Source of the DNA: Desulfacinum hydrothermale DSM 13146
GTDB lineage: Bacteria; Desulfobacterota; Syntrophobacteria; Syntrophobacterales; DSM-9756
Assembly: GCF_900176285.1 (NCBI RefSeq)
Contig: NZ_FWXF01000021.1
Coordinates: 1 to 64,000 of the forward strand
Length of the DNA stretch: 64,000 nt
Direction: 5' to 3'
The stretch's first letter is position 1; each line of letters begins with the position of its first letter. The notes under the pieces were generated by a model that did no database searches, was not told the origin of the DNA, and worked only from the letters and a program-made list of their open reading frames with translations. Both the position numbers and the translations under genes were made by a program. This document shows positions 34,118 through 42,263 of the stretch, piece after piece.

Positions 34118-36061
34118 ATGGCGAATCGCATCAAGGTGACGTTCCAACCGGAAAATCGGGTGGTGGAGGCCTCTCCGGGAGATACGCTTCTGGATGCGGC
34201 GGCGCAGGCGGGCATCTACATCAACAGCCTTTGTGGAGGGGAGGGGGTCTGCGGCAAGTGCCGGCTCAAGGTTCTTTCCGGCCAGGTGGAAATGTCCAGC
34301 CAGGGTGTGGGGTTTCTGGACCGAAAGGAGCTGGATGCGGGTTTCGTGTTGGCATGCCAGAGCACGCTCAAGGACCAGGACGTGGAGGTCTGGATTCCTC
34401 CCGAGGCACGTCAGGAAGAAGAACAGATCCTCATGGTGGACAACATCGTCCACTACGCCGAGCCCTCCCCTCAGGAAGCGGGTACGGTTCCGGCCCCCGT
34501 GCCGTACTACAAGCCCCTGTGCGACAAGGTCTTCCTGAAGCTTCCCGAACCGACCATTCAGGACAACCTGTCGGACCTGGAACGCATCTACCGGGCCCTT
34601 GCACGCAAGCATCCCGATGTGAAGTGGGAATCGGACTTTGCGTGCCTCAAGGACTTGGCCCACCTGCTTCGCAAGAATAACTGGGAAGTGACGGCGCTGG
34701 TTCACTGCCTGGACGCCCAGTGCCATCATGTGCGCGCTCTGGAACCGGGCGATACAAGCAAAAGGACCTATGGTGTGGCCATCGACGTGGGGACCACCAC
34801 CATCGTGGCGCAGCTGGTGGATCTCAAGACCGGCAAAGTGATTGGCGTGGAGGCGAGCCACAATCAGCAGGCACGCTATGGGGAGGATGTGATCTCCCGG
34901 ATGATCTTCGCCTGTGGCCGCGGTGGCGTGGACCCGCTCAAGAACGCCGTGGTGACCACCATCAATTCCCTGATCCATTCCCTGGTGGCGGGGGCCGGCA
35001 TCCAGCCCACGGACATTGTCTCCTTCGTGGCCGCGGGCAATACCACCATGACGCACCTGCTGGTGGGCCTGGAACCCTGCACGATCCGCGTGGAGCCCTA
35101 TATTCCCACGGCCACGCGCATTCCCTGGGCCCGAGCGGCCGAAGTGGGCCTCACGGGTCATCCGGATGCCCTGCTCCACTGCATGCCCTGTGTCAGCAGC
35201 TACGTGGGCGGGGACATCACGGCGGGCGTTTTGGCGTGCGGCATGAACGACAGCTCCCAGCTCAGCGCGCTCATCGACATCGGCACCAACGGCGAGATCG
35301 TGGTGGGAAACAACGAGTGGCTGGTTTGCTGCTCGGCGTCGGCGGGACCCGCCTTCGAAGGCGGTGGCACCAAGTGCGGGATGCGGGCCACCAAGGGGGC
35401 GGTTCAGAAGGTGCGTATCCATGGCGATCGGGTGGAAATCCAGACCATCGGAGGAGGCAAGGCCCGGGGGATTTGCGGTTCGGGCCTCATTGACTGCATG
35501 GCCGAGCTGGTGGCCGAGGGGATCATCGACCAAAACGGAAAGTTTATCGCTTTGGACCACCCACGGGTTCGGGTGACGGACGGCGTGCCGGAATTCGTCG
35601 TGGCTCAGGAATCGGAGAGCGAGACGGGCGAAGCGGTGGTCATCACGGAAGATGACATCGGCAACCTCATGAAGAGCAAGGCCGCGGTCCTGGCCGCCAT
35701 GAAGATCCTGCTGGAAGGCCTGGGGCTTCAGTTTTTCGACCTGGACCGGCTCTATGTGGCGGGCGGTTTTGGCGCGCATCTGGACATCGAAAAGTCCATT
35801 CGGATCGGCCTGCTTCCGGATGTGCCCAAGGAAAAGATCCTTTTCATCGGGAACAGTTCGGTGGCGGGAGCCCGTCAAGCCCTTCTTTCCACCCACGCCT
35901 ATCGGAAGGCGAATGCCATCGCCCGGCAGATGACCTACTTTGAGTTGAGCGTGCACGCGGGTTTCATGAACGAGTTTGTGGCGGCGCTCTTTCTGCCGCA
36001 CACGGACGAAAGCCTGTTTCCGTCCGTGCGCCAGGTGTTGAAGAAACGAAGAGGAGCATGA
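34118..36061 (+). CDS. RACo-like ferredoxin/ASKHA protein (corrinoid-protein reductive activator)
   Basis: A 647-residue protein. The N-terminal ~90 residues are a 2Fe-2S ferredoxin (SLCGGEGVCGKCRL, later LACQ). A linker domain (~100-210) precedes a large DUF4445/ASKHA ATPase region with the phosphate motifs GVAIDVGTTTIVAQLVD and ALIDIGTNGEIVVGN and the closing AGGFGAHLDIEKS. RACo/RamA proteins use ATP and low-potential electrons to re-reduce the Co(II) corrinoid of methyltransferases, here perhaps the corrinoid iron-sulfur protein of the Wood-Ljungdahl pathway. I chose ATG 34118 over 34106 because GGAGG lies five bases before it. No methyltransferase gene is next to it in this window. Confidence 0.9.
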   Translation: MANRIKVTFQPENRVVEASPGDTLLDAAAQAGIYINSLCGGEGVCGKCRLKVLSGQVEMSSQGVGFLDRKELDAGFVLACQSTLKDQDVEVWIPPEARQEEEQILMVDNIVHYAEPSPQEAGTVPAPVPYYKPLCDKVFLKLPEPTIQDNLSDLERIYRALARKHPDVKWESDFACLKDLAHLLRKNNWEVTALVHCLDAQCHHVRALEPGDTSKRTYGVAIDVGTTTIVAQLVDLKTGKVIGVEASHNQQARYGEDVISRMIFACGRGGVDPLKNAVVTTINSLIHSLVAGAGIQPTDIVSFVAAGNTTMTHLLVGLEPCTIRVEPYIPTATRIPWARAAEVGLTGHPDALLHCMPCVSSYVGGDITAGVLACGMNDSSQLSALIDIGTNGEIVVGNNEWLVCCSASAGPAFEGGGTKCGMRATKGAVQKVRIHGDRVEIQTIGGGKARGICGSGLIDCMAELVAEGIIDQNGKFIALDHPRVRVTDGVPEFVVAQESESETGEAVVITEDDIGNLMKSKAAVLAAMKILLEGLGLQFFDLDRLYVAGGFGAHLDIEKSIRIGLLPDVPKEKILFIGNSSVAGARQALLSTHAYRKANAIARQMTYFELSVHAGFMNEFVAALFLPHTDESLFPSVRQVLKKRRGA

Positions 36062-36124
36062 GACGTCCCGGCAGGGCCTTCAGGGACCCTTTCCTTGCCG
36101 GTACGAGGAGGAGGCTGAATTCGC

Positions 36125-36334
36125 ATGACAGATAAGTGCCGGTTCCATCCGGACCGAGATGCGACGGTGCGTTGTGAAAAGTACCAGTACGGATATTGCC
36201 AAGAATGCCTGGATTCCTGCGATGCGTGTACGGATCCCGAACTCTACTGCCGTTATCGGCAAGCGTGTGTGATCTGGGAACTATGCCGGCAGGAGATCAA
36301 GAAGCGTCGCCGGGCCGCGTGCGGCGGGGCTTGA
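36125..36334 (+). CDS. Small Cys/His-rich zinc-finger-like protein
   Basis: A 69-residue protein with a B-box-like metal pattern: CRFHPDRDATVRCEKYQYGYCQECLDSCDAC, then a Cys-rich basic tail. B-box-type domains often carry the 'CxxHP...CxxCxxxxCxxC' spacing seen here and bind zinc. It follows the RACo gene by 63 bases on the same strand with GAGGAGG upstream (at a longer distance than usual). The function is unknown; a structural or redox partner of RACo is possible. Confidence 0.7.
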   Translation: MTDKCRFHPDRDATVRCEKYQYGYCQECLDSCDACTDPELYCRYRQACVIWELCRQEIKKRRRAACGGA

Positions 36335-36359
36335 GGGCCCTGCCGTGATCGGCCGACTC

Positions 36360-37151
36360 TCAGGGAGCCTTTGGGAGCTTGAGAACCAGCGGCTTGGTCT
36401 TCTCCAGGGCGGCGATCTTGTCGGCCGCCTTGTGAGCTTCCGCTTGGGAGGCCATGGGACGGAGCCGCACCAGATAGAGCCATCCCAGGGATTTGTGTTT
36501 GAACCGGGTCACGTGGACCGAAAATCCTTTCGCTTTCAGCCGGCGGGAGAGTTTGTCGGCGTTTGCCTTCCGTTTGAAAGCGCCCACCTGCACCACGTAG
36601 CCCGTTTGGGCCGTGGACCGGGTGACGCCAGGTCCCGGGGCCGGTGCCCTCTGGAGGTCCGGTTCCTGGGCGGTAGCCGGCCCACTCTCGGCGGACGGTG
36701 CCGGGGTCGCACCCTGCGGGGCCGGCACGGACGGCGCCGATGCCCCCGGTCCGGAAGGACCTCCGGCCTTGGCCGCCGGACGTTCAGGCGATGGGGGCGT
36801 CTCGGGAGCCGCCGACGGGCCTTCCGCTGTGTGCTCCGATGCGGGGGCGGCGGGCGCATTCACGGCGGTCGAATTCTCAGACTCGGTGGCGGCGGGTTGG
36901 GATCCCAGGGGCAACACGCGGGGTTCCGGTACCGCCTTTTTGGGAACCTCTTTGACCAGTTTCTGCTTGGGAGACGGTTCCCGGGTGTCGGCGGGCGGCT
37001 GGGCGTTGTGCCTCCAGAGCAAGGACAGCAATAGCGCGAAAACAATACCCAGGGACAAGGCCAAAAAGACGCGGCCCAAAAGGGCTCGTCGCGCTCCGGA
37101 CTTGAGGGAACTCCCACGTCGGGGCTGCGGCCTTACGGATCTTCTATCCAT
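36360..37151 (-). CDS. SPOR-domain membrane protein (FtsN-like)
   Basis: A 263-residue protein with an N-terminal basic cytoplasmic stretch, one membrane helix (about 27-45, LGRVFLALSLGIVFALLLSLLW), a long Pro/Ala-rich periplasmic linker (about 55-180) and a C-terminal SPOR domain (GYVVQVGAFKRKANADKL...GWLYLVRLRPMASQAEA). SPOR domains bind denuded glycan strands at the division septum. The layout resembles FtsN/DedD, but no essential N-terminal motif can be confirmed. Convergent with the small zinc protein upstream. Confidence 0.87.
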   Translation of the reverse strand: MDRRSVRPQPRRGSSLKSGARRALLGRVFLALSLGIVFALLLSLLWRHNAQPPADTREPSPKQKLVKEVPKKAVPEPRVLPLGSQPAATESENSTAVNAPAAPASEHTAEGPSAAPETPPSPERPAAKAGGPSGPGASAPSVPAPQGATPAPSAESGPATAQEPDLQRAPAPGPGVTRSTAQTGYVVQVGAFKRKANADKLSRRLKAKGFSVHVTRFKHKSLGWLYLVRLRPMASQAEAHKAADKIAALEKTKPLVLKLPKAP

Positions 37152-37254
37152 GGTCCCTCCTTATGCTTTTCACCCCGCGGGTCTTCGGTGCGGGTTCCTC
37201 TGCGGATCTCCCCTGCCCTGGGAGGCCTTGGCCGGCTTTTAGAGCGCGCGGTGG

Positions 37255-37410
37255 GCCGGGCCAGGCCGGCAGCGCGGGCACGCCTGGTCGCCTCAACCTT
37301 CCGTCCGTACAAGAAGGGAGCAACCTGAGCGTTTTAAGACAACCTCCTGGAAAGCTGTCTGAGAACGCCAAATCATCCATTGGGGCCACCGCAATTTCGA
37401 ACACTTAGCC
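37255..37410. repeat. MITE-like dispersed repeat, copy 4 (two abutting halves)
   Basis: It starts with the reversed blocks 'ccaggccggcagcgcg' and 'caaccttccgtccgtacaag', ends that half with 'aagacaacctcc', then continues with the forward start 'gctgtctgagaacgcc'. The arrangement looks like two partial copies joined. It fills the gap between the SPOR and aminotransferase genes. Confidence 0.65.
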
Positions 37411-37441
37411 TACCCAAAACTTCTAAAATGGGCATTTCCGG

Positions 37442-38638
37442 TCACGCCCCCTGGCCCTTTTGGGCCTTTTCCAGCGCGCGGGCAAATCCAGGCACCGCCC
37501 CCTCGATGGTGCGATCGTCCACGCAATAGGCCAGCCGAAAGTGCCCCGGACCTCCGAATCCGCTTCCCGGCACCGCCAGGATGTTTTCTTCTTGCAGGAT
37601 CCGCACGAAGGCCACATCGTCGGCAAGGGGACTCTTGGGAAAGAGGTAGAAGGCCCCGGGCGGTTCATTCAGTTCGTAGCCGGCGTCTTTCAAGGCTCCA
37701 TAGAGCCGATCACGCTTGGCGCGATAGATGCCCACGTCCACCGACTCTTCCAGAAGGTCCGGCAGAATCCATTGCATCAGGGCCGGTGCGTTCACGAATC
37801 CCAGGATCCGGTTGGCCAGCACCAGGGCGCCCATGACCGTCGGTCCGTCCTCCGCCTGGGGATGGAGCGCGGCGTAGCCGATGCGTTCTCCGGGCAGCGA
37901 CAGGTCCTTGGAAAAGGACGTGACGATGACCGCGTTTTCATAGGCCTGGAAAATGGACGGAACGGGATCGTCCGTGTACACGATCTTGCGGTAGGGTTCA
38001 TCGGAAATCAGAAAGATCGGGCGCCCCGCCTGCCGGCTCTTGCGGCGCAGGATTTGGGCCAAGGATTTCAGGGAGTCGGCGTCGTAGATCTGTCCGGTGG
38101 GGTTGTTGGGGGAGTTGATGAGCACCACCTTGGTTTGAAGACCGATGGCCGCCTCCAGGGCTTCCAAGTCCAGGGTGAAATCCTTTCCAGTGGGCACCGT
38201 GCGAAGCACCCCGCCGTGATTTTCGGCATAGAATCCGTATTCCACGAAGAATGGAGCCGGTACCACCACCTCGTCACCGGGATCCAACAAGGCCTTCAGG
38301 ACCACGTTGAGGGCTCCGGCGGCTCCGCAGGTCATCACCACGTGATCGGCGGTGAGGGGCACGCCGTGTTCCCGGCTGAGATAGTGGGCCAGGCGTTCAC
38401 GGGTGGCGGGAAGGCCGGCGTTGGGCATGTAGCTGTGGATCGATGCATCCGGTTTTTCCACGATGGCCAGGAGCTTTTCCTTGACGGACGGCGGAGGCGG
38501 AACGTTGGGGTTTCCCAGGCTGAAGTCGAAGACGTTTTCCGGGCCGTGGAGGCTCTTGAGGCGTGCGCCCTCTTCGAACATCTTGCGGATCCAGGAGGCC
38601 CTTTCCAGGTAGTTTCGCATCCGGTGGGCAATGGTCAT
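37442..38638 (-). CDS. Class I/II pyridoxal-phosphate aminotransferase
   Basis: A 398-residue aspartate-aminotransferase-fold enzyme. Motifs in order: 'FDFSLGNPNVPPP' (substrate loop), 'CGAAGALNVVLKALLDPGDEVVVP', 'NSPNNPTGQIYD', 'ISDEPYRKIVY' (PLP-contact Asp and Tyr), the PLP Schiff-base Lys in TSFSKDLSLPGERIGY, and the substrate-carboxylate Arg in 'GHFRLAYCVDD'. These fit subgroup I-gamma aminotransferases, but the amino-acid substrate cannot be assigned. It has no obvious operon partner. Confidence 0.92.
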   Translation of the reverse strand: MTIAHRMRNYLERASWIRKMFEEGARLKSLHGPENVFDFSLGNPNVPPPPSVKEKLLAIVEKPDASIHSYMPNAGLPATRERLAHYLSREHGVPLTADHVVMTCGAAGALNVVLKALLDPGDEVVVPAPFFVEYGFYAENHGGVLRTVPTGKDFTLDLEALEAAIGLQTKVVLINSPNNPTGQIYDADSLKSLAQILRRKSRQAGRPIFLISDEPYRKIVYTDDPVPSIFQAYENAVIVTSFSKDLSLPGERIGYAALHPQAEDGPTVMGALVLANRILGFVNAPALMQWILPDLLEESVDVGIYRAKRDRLYGALKDAGYELNEPPGAFYLFPKSPLADDVAFVRILQEENILAVPGSGFGGPGHFRLAYCVDDRTIEGAVPGFARALEKAQKGQGA

Positions 38639-38802
38639 CGTGTTGGCTCCTTCACATGATGTGGGTTGCGTTGGGTTCCTCTCATCGGGCCCCAGATCGG
38701 CAGGGTCCGTGGATGGCGTAGCATGCCTATGTTGTGCTACCAGAATCCCGGCGATTCAGCAAGCCGGTCTTCCTCCGTTGGAATCCTGGGTTTGGAGGGG
38801 CT

Positions 38803-38987
38803 GGGAGCTTGTCCGAGGACCGCCCAGGGTGTGTTCCCTGTGGGCCGGTGCTGCCGGCCTGGCCAGGCCGCCGTAGGGTGGGTTCCGAACCCGCCCCTAC
38901 ACAGCTCAGAAAACATCACATGGCACAGTTGCATTGCATTTGTCAGAAAGGCCCAAAAGGCCGGGAGATCGTTGTGAGACAGCCTCC
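38803..38987 (+). repeat. MITE-like dispersed repeat, copy 5 (with clear right end)
   Basis: It begins 'gggagcttgtccgaggaccg', contains 'ggtgctgccggcctggcc', 'ggttccgaacccgcccctac', 'ggcacagttgcattgcattt' and 'gcccaaaaggccgggagatc', and ends 'gtgagacagcctcc', the reverse complement of the 5' end of the element. It occupies most of the 38639-39002 gap, in which I see no gene. Confidence 0.72.
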
Positions 38988-39002
38988 AAGGGGTTTATTT
39001 TT

Positions 39003-39944
39003 CTACCGGGGTCGATGCCAAAGGAGGGGATAGAGCCTTTCGTGGGTCCGGTCCAGTCGGGTCAGTCCGGCTTCCCTGGCCGCCTGCTGGGCGGCCCGGT
39101 ATTCGTCTTCCGTGAGAGGCCGGTTGAGCGGCGCAAGGTCTCGAGCCAGGTGGCAGGGGCGGTAATGGCCCATGAGGGTCACATGGGTGTGGGGAGGCAG
39201 GTGGGAGGCGATCCAGCCCAGGACCGCCCGGGTTTCTTCCAGGTGGTGGGGAAGCACCAGATGACGCACCATGAGCCCCCGCCGGGCGATACCCCGACCG
39301 TCTGTGGCCAGGTCCCCCACCTGCCGGTGCATTTCCACTAAAGCGTCACAGGCCACGCGCGGGTAGTCTTCCGCTCCGGACAGGCGTTGGGCCAGGTCCG
39401 GTGACACATATTTCAAGTCCGCAAGGTAGATGTCGATCAGCCCTTCAAGCATCCGCAGAATGTCCACTCTTTCGTAACTGGATGTGTTGTAGACGATGGG
39501 AAGGGTGAGTCCGCGCGCCCGGGCTATCCGAATCCCATGGACCACGTGGGGCAGAAAGTGTGTGGCCGTGATCAGGTTGATGTTGTGGCAGCCGTCTTGT
39601 TGGAGCTCCAGCATGAGGTCGGCCAGGCGCCGGGTGCAGGTGTCCGTGCCTTCGCCCCGCCAACTCATTTCCGCCGTCTGGCAATAGACGCACCGAAGGG
39701 TGCAATGGGAAAAGAAGATGGCCCCGGAGCCCCCCTCCCCCACCAACACCGCTTCCTCCCCAAAGTGGGGCATGGCATCGTTGATTCGAAGGACGGCACC
39801 GGCGCCGCAAAAGCCCTTTTGTCCTTGGGTCCGATCGACTCTGCACCGGTGCGGGCACAGTTGGCAGGCCGTGTAGGCGTCCGGGCTCAACCCTTCGCCC
39901 ATGGGCCCTTCATTTCCCAGTGTGGGCAAGGCGTCGGTAGACAT
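39003..39944 (-). CDS. Radical SAM protein (PflA/AmmeMemoRadiSam-like)
   Basis: About 313 residues. An N-terminal Cys-rich stretch (CQLCPHRCRVDRTQGQKGFCG) precedes the radical SAM motif CTLRCVYCQ (in FFSHCTLRCVYCQTAEMSW), with a TIM-barrel-like body (IYLADLKYV; RGLMVRHLVLPHH). This form is annotated as a pyruvate-formate-lyase-activating-enzyme-like protein in many anaerobes. The start is uncertain: 39944 overlaps the upstream methyltransferase stop by 35 bases, while 39902 (MGEGLSPDAY) starts after it. Translational coupling to 39910 is likely in either case. Confidence 0.83.
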   Translation of the reverse strand: MSTDALPTLGNEGPMGEGLSPDAYTACQLCPHRCRVDRTQGQKGFCGAGAVLRINDAMPHFGEEAVLVGEGGSGAIFFSHCTLRCVYCQTAEMSWRGEGTDTCTRRLADLMLELQQDGCHNINLITATHFLPHVVHGIRIARARGLTLPIVYNTSSYERVDILRMLEGLIDIYLADLKYVSPDLAQRLSGAEDYPRVACDALVEMHRQVGDLATDGRGIARRGLMVRHLVLPHHLEETRAVLGWIASHLPPHTHVTLMGHYRPCHLARDLAPLNRPLTEDEYRAAQQAAREAGLTRLDRTHERLYPLLWHRPR

Positions 39945-40458
39945 GGAGGCTTTCTCGGTTCCAGCGAAGCACCTTTTCGCATCGGAACCCCTCGGGCGGG
40001 AAATGGGGTCCGTAGATGAGAAGCCTTCCCGACCAGCCGGGCGGCACCAGGTGGTGGAGTCCCGAAGGAGGCTTGTCGGGATAGAGGTAGAGGCAGTCGG
40101 CATGGTGCGGCCGAAGGAGGCTGTAATCGGCGCAGACGAAATGGGGTGGAGGGACCAGGTGCAAAGCCCGGGCGTGGGCGGCCGCCTCCCGGCACAGTTC
40201 CAGATCGGCCTCGATGCCCACAGCGCGAGTGAAAAGAGCAGCGCAGCAGACGGCCGTTCCGTCCCCGCTTCCCAGGTCGCAGAAAAGGCGGCACTCTTCC
40301 AAGGCCAGCCCGCCGAAGAAGAAGATGAGAGCGTCCGGATCGGAAGCAGCCCATGCGCCGAGCGGGGTCATTTTGTAGGGCCCCCCTTCCCGGGACCGCT
40401 CCCGATGGCGCCGGCGGAAATGGGCGGAAACCCTCTGTGCGTTCTCCCTGCTTGCCAT
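39910..40458 (-). CDS. Class I SAM-dependent methyltransferase-like protein
   Basis: About 182 residues. The SAM-binding motif I is LFCDLGSGDGTAVCCAALF, and motif II is AVGIEADLELC, with an acidic motif-III region (HFVCADYSLL). The closing part is short and lacks a typical substrate domain. It resembles the compact methyltransferase or DOT1-like folds. I chose 40458 (MASRENAQRV) over 40500 because GAGG lies upstream of it. It is coupled to the radical SAM gene; whether the two act on one substrate is unknown. Confidence 0.7.
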   Translation of the reverse strand: MASRENAQRVSAHFRRRHRERSREGGPYKMTPLGAWAASDPDALIFFFGGLALEECRLFCDLGSGDGTAVCCAALFTRAVGIEADLELCREAAAHARALHLVPPPHFVCADYSLLRPHHADCLYLYPDKPPSGLHHLVPPGWSGRLLIYGPHFPPEGFRCEKVLRWNRESLHVYRRLAHTGK

Positions 40459-40531
40459 CGTTGCCTCAGCCCGCTCTTTCCGCTCCGCGACGGCGGCCAT
40501 GTGCGGCTGTTGTGTGTTTTCGGACAGCCGG

Positions 40532-41335
40532 CTAGCGGATCAGCGTGCGAGCGGGATGGTAGCCCGCACGAACGGACATGACCGGACAGACCAGGCTCTT
40601 CTTGCCAAGAATGGTGCCGGGATTGGTCACGGCATTGCAGCCGATTTCCGTGCCGTCGCCGAGGACAGCCCCCAGCTTGCGCCGACCGGTGTCCAGGAAT
40701 CCCGCCTCGGTCCGGATCTGGATGGAATTTCCCTTGATCTTCAGGTTGGCCAGCTTGGTGCCCGCTCCCAGGTTCACGTCGTTTCCCAGGATGCTGTCTC
40801 CAATGTAGGCAAAGTGGCCCGCCTTGGCCCCGTCCAGAAAGATGCTGGATTTCACTTCCGTGGTGTGGCCCACCACGCAGCGATCCCCCATGAGACACGT
40901 GCCGCGGAGGTAGGCTCCCTGGCGAACTTCCGTGTGATCGCCGATGACCGTGGGTCCCTTGATGAGCGCTCCCGGCTCCACCACCGATCCTCGGCCGATC
41001 TGGATCCGCGAGTCCATGAGTACGCAACCGCCGTAAAGGATGGTGGCCTCGGTGGTTTCCGTGCCGCGGATGCGGACGCGCAAGGTGCCTTTGCCGGCGT
41101 CGCCCCCCAGGATCTCGAAGCCGTCGAACCAAACCTTTTCCTCCCAGAGCACCACGGTCCGGGGCAATGGCGTGCCGAACGAGCCCACGGCCGACACGTT
41201 GGAAACCAGATGCTCGGCCAGGTAGTCCTTGAGGCGGGATAGGGCCTCCCACACGTTGTCGTCTTCTCGGAAAAGGGCCCGGTGAGCGAATAGGCTCAAA
41301 TCGAACAGCTCCGATGCGGGTATGCGTTGGGCCAT
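40532..41335 (-). CDS. Left-handed beta-helix (hexapeptide-repeat) protein, GlmU C-terminal-like
   Basis: A 267-residue protein whose middle and C-terminus carry hexapeptide repeats ([LIV]-G-x4), for example 'VVEPGALIKGPTVIGDHTEV', 'DRCVVGHTTEVKSSI' and 'GDGTEIGCNAVTNPGTILG'. Such folds occur in acetyl/acyltransferases and the C-terminal domain of GlmU-type nucleotidyltransferases. The first ~80 residues are not a nucleotidyltransferase. Catalytic residues cannot be named. Directly downstream of a CoA-binding protein gene on the same strand. Confidence 0.8.
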   Translation of the reverse strand: MAQRIPASELFDLSLFAHRALFREDDNVWEALSRLKDYLAEHLVSNVSAVGSFGTPLPRTVVLWEEKVWFDGFEILGGDAGKGTLRVRIRGTETTEATILYGGCVLMDSRIQIGRGSVVEPGALIKGPTVIGDHTEVRQGAYLRGTCLMGDRCVVGHTTEVKSSIFLDGAKAGHFAYIGDSILGNDVNLGAGTKLANLKIKGNSIQIRTEAGFLDTGRRKLGAVLGDGTEIGCNAVTNPGTILGKKSLVCPVMSVRAGYHPARTLIR

Positions 41336-41353
41336 GGAATCAGGTCTCCTTTC

Positions 41354-41800
41354 CTACTCTTTGGCACCAGCCCCCAAGAGCCGGTGGTGTTCCACCTTGG
41401 TGCACTTGCTCATGACCACCTTGAGGCCGGCGGCCCGGGCCTTTTCCGCCGATTCATTGTGGGCGAGTCCCAGCTGCATCCACACGCAACCGGCCCCCAC
41501 CCGGATGGCTTCGTCCACGATCCCGGGGATGGCTTCGATATTTCGGAAGATGTCCACGATGTCGATCTTGTGCGGTACGGACGCCAGATCCGGATAGCAG
41601 GGCTCCCCCAGCACCTCCTTGTACTTGGGATTGACGGGGATGATGGTGTAGCCCTGCTCCTTGAGGTACTTGGCCACCTTGTGGCTATCCCGGTGTTCCT
41701 TGTGGGAGATTCCCACCACCGCGATGGTCTGGGCGTTTTTCAGGATCTCTGCGATTTCGGGATCGTTGGGATTTTCTCTGGGCAGTTCGCACTCAATCAT
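41354..41800 (-). CDS. CoA-binding (YccU-type) protein
   Basis: A 148-residue Rossmann-like CoA-binding protein: 'TIAVVGISHKEHRDSHKVAKYL', 'GYTIIPVNPKYKEVLGEPCYP', 'IDIVDIFRNIEAIPGIVDEA' and 'VWMQLGLAHNESAEKA'. The family (COG1832) binds CoA and has no well-defined reaction. Start 41800 (MIECEL) has GGGAGGG upstream; the longer 41818 reading does not. It precedes the beta-helix gene by 18 bases and may be cotranscribed with it. Confidence 0.9.
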   Translation of the reverse strand: MIECELPRENPNDPEIAEILKNAQTIAVVGISHKEHRDSHKVAKYLKEQGYTIIPVNPKYKEVLGEPCYPDLASVPHKIDIVDIFRNIEAIPGIVDEAIRVGAGCVWMQLGLAHNESAEKARAAGLKVVMSKCTKVEHHRLLGAGAKE

Positions 41801-41973
41801 GGCACCCTCCCGGTCCACTGGTTGAGAAACGGCTTGGCCGTGGCGTTTGTATCCCTTGCATCCAAAAACCTTATGCCAATCTCCGTCTCAACGTCAACCA
41901 GGACCGGCCCCGGGCAACGGGGGCCACGCCCCGCGCCCAACCGTTTCCACCGACTGCTCTTCAGCCCATTATG

Positions 41974-42009
41974 AAAAAGACCCATCGGGTCCGGCCCGAT
42001 GGGTCTTTT
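41974..42009 (-). terminator. Rho-independent terminator of tRNA-Ala
   Basis: A 15-bp perfect stem (aaaagacccatcggg / cccgatgggtctttt) with a five-base loop, followed by T on the minus strand, lies just below the tRNA gene. Confidence 0.88.
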
Positions 42010-42019
42010 GATCGCGGCG

Positions 42020-42095
42020 TGGTGGAGATGACGGGATTCGAACCCGTGGCCTCAGCCTTGCGAAGGCTGCGCTCTCCCAACTGAGCTACATCCCC
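42020..42095 (-). tRNA. tRNA-Ala (anticodon CGC)
   Basis: The minus-strand acceptor stem GGGGATG pairs with CATCTCC (one G-U). The anticodon loop TTCGCAA gives CGC, reading GCG codons. The T arm has GGGTTCGAATCCC. CCA is encoded. Length is 76 nt. Confidence 0.94.
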
Positions 42096-42263
42096 ACGCT
42101 GGAAGTGGAAACCCTATAGCCCTTTTGAAAGTCCGTGTCAAGAACGGCTTGACCCAAACGGCTTGGCTCGTCCTTTCCTCGGCGCTGAAGGGGAATATCG
42201 CATCGCCTTTTTCGACCGAGCCCTCCCCTTTCGGGAATGGCGGCTCTCGACCGGGTAAGACGG

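Noticed and set aside
34021..34118. Cobalamin or c-di-GMP riboswitch before the RACo gene
   Set aside because: The B12-box and GEMM core motifs are not present. It is kept only as a possible structured leader.
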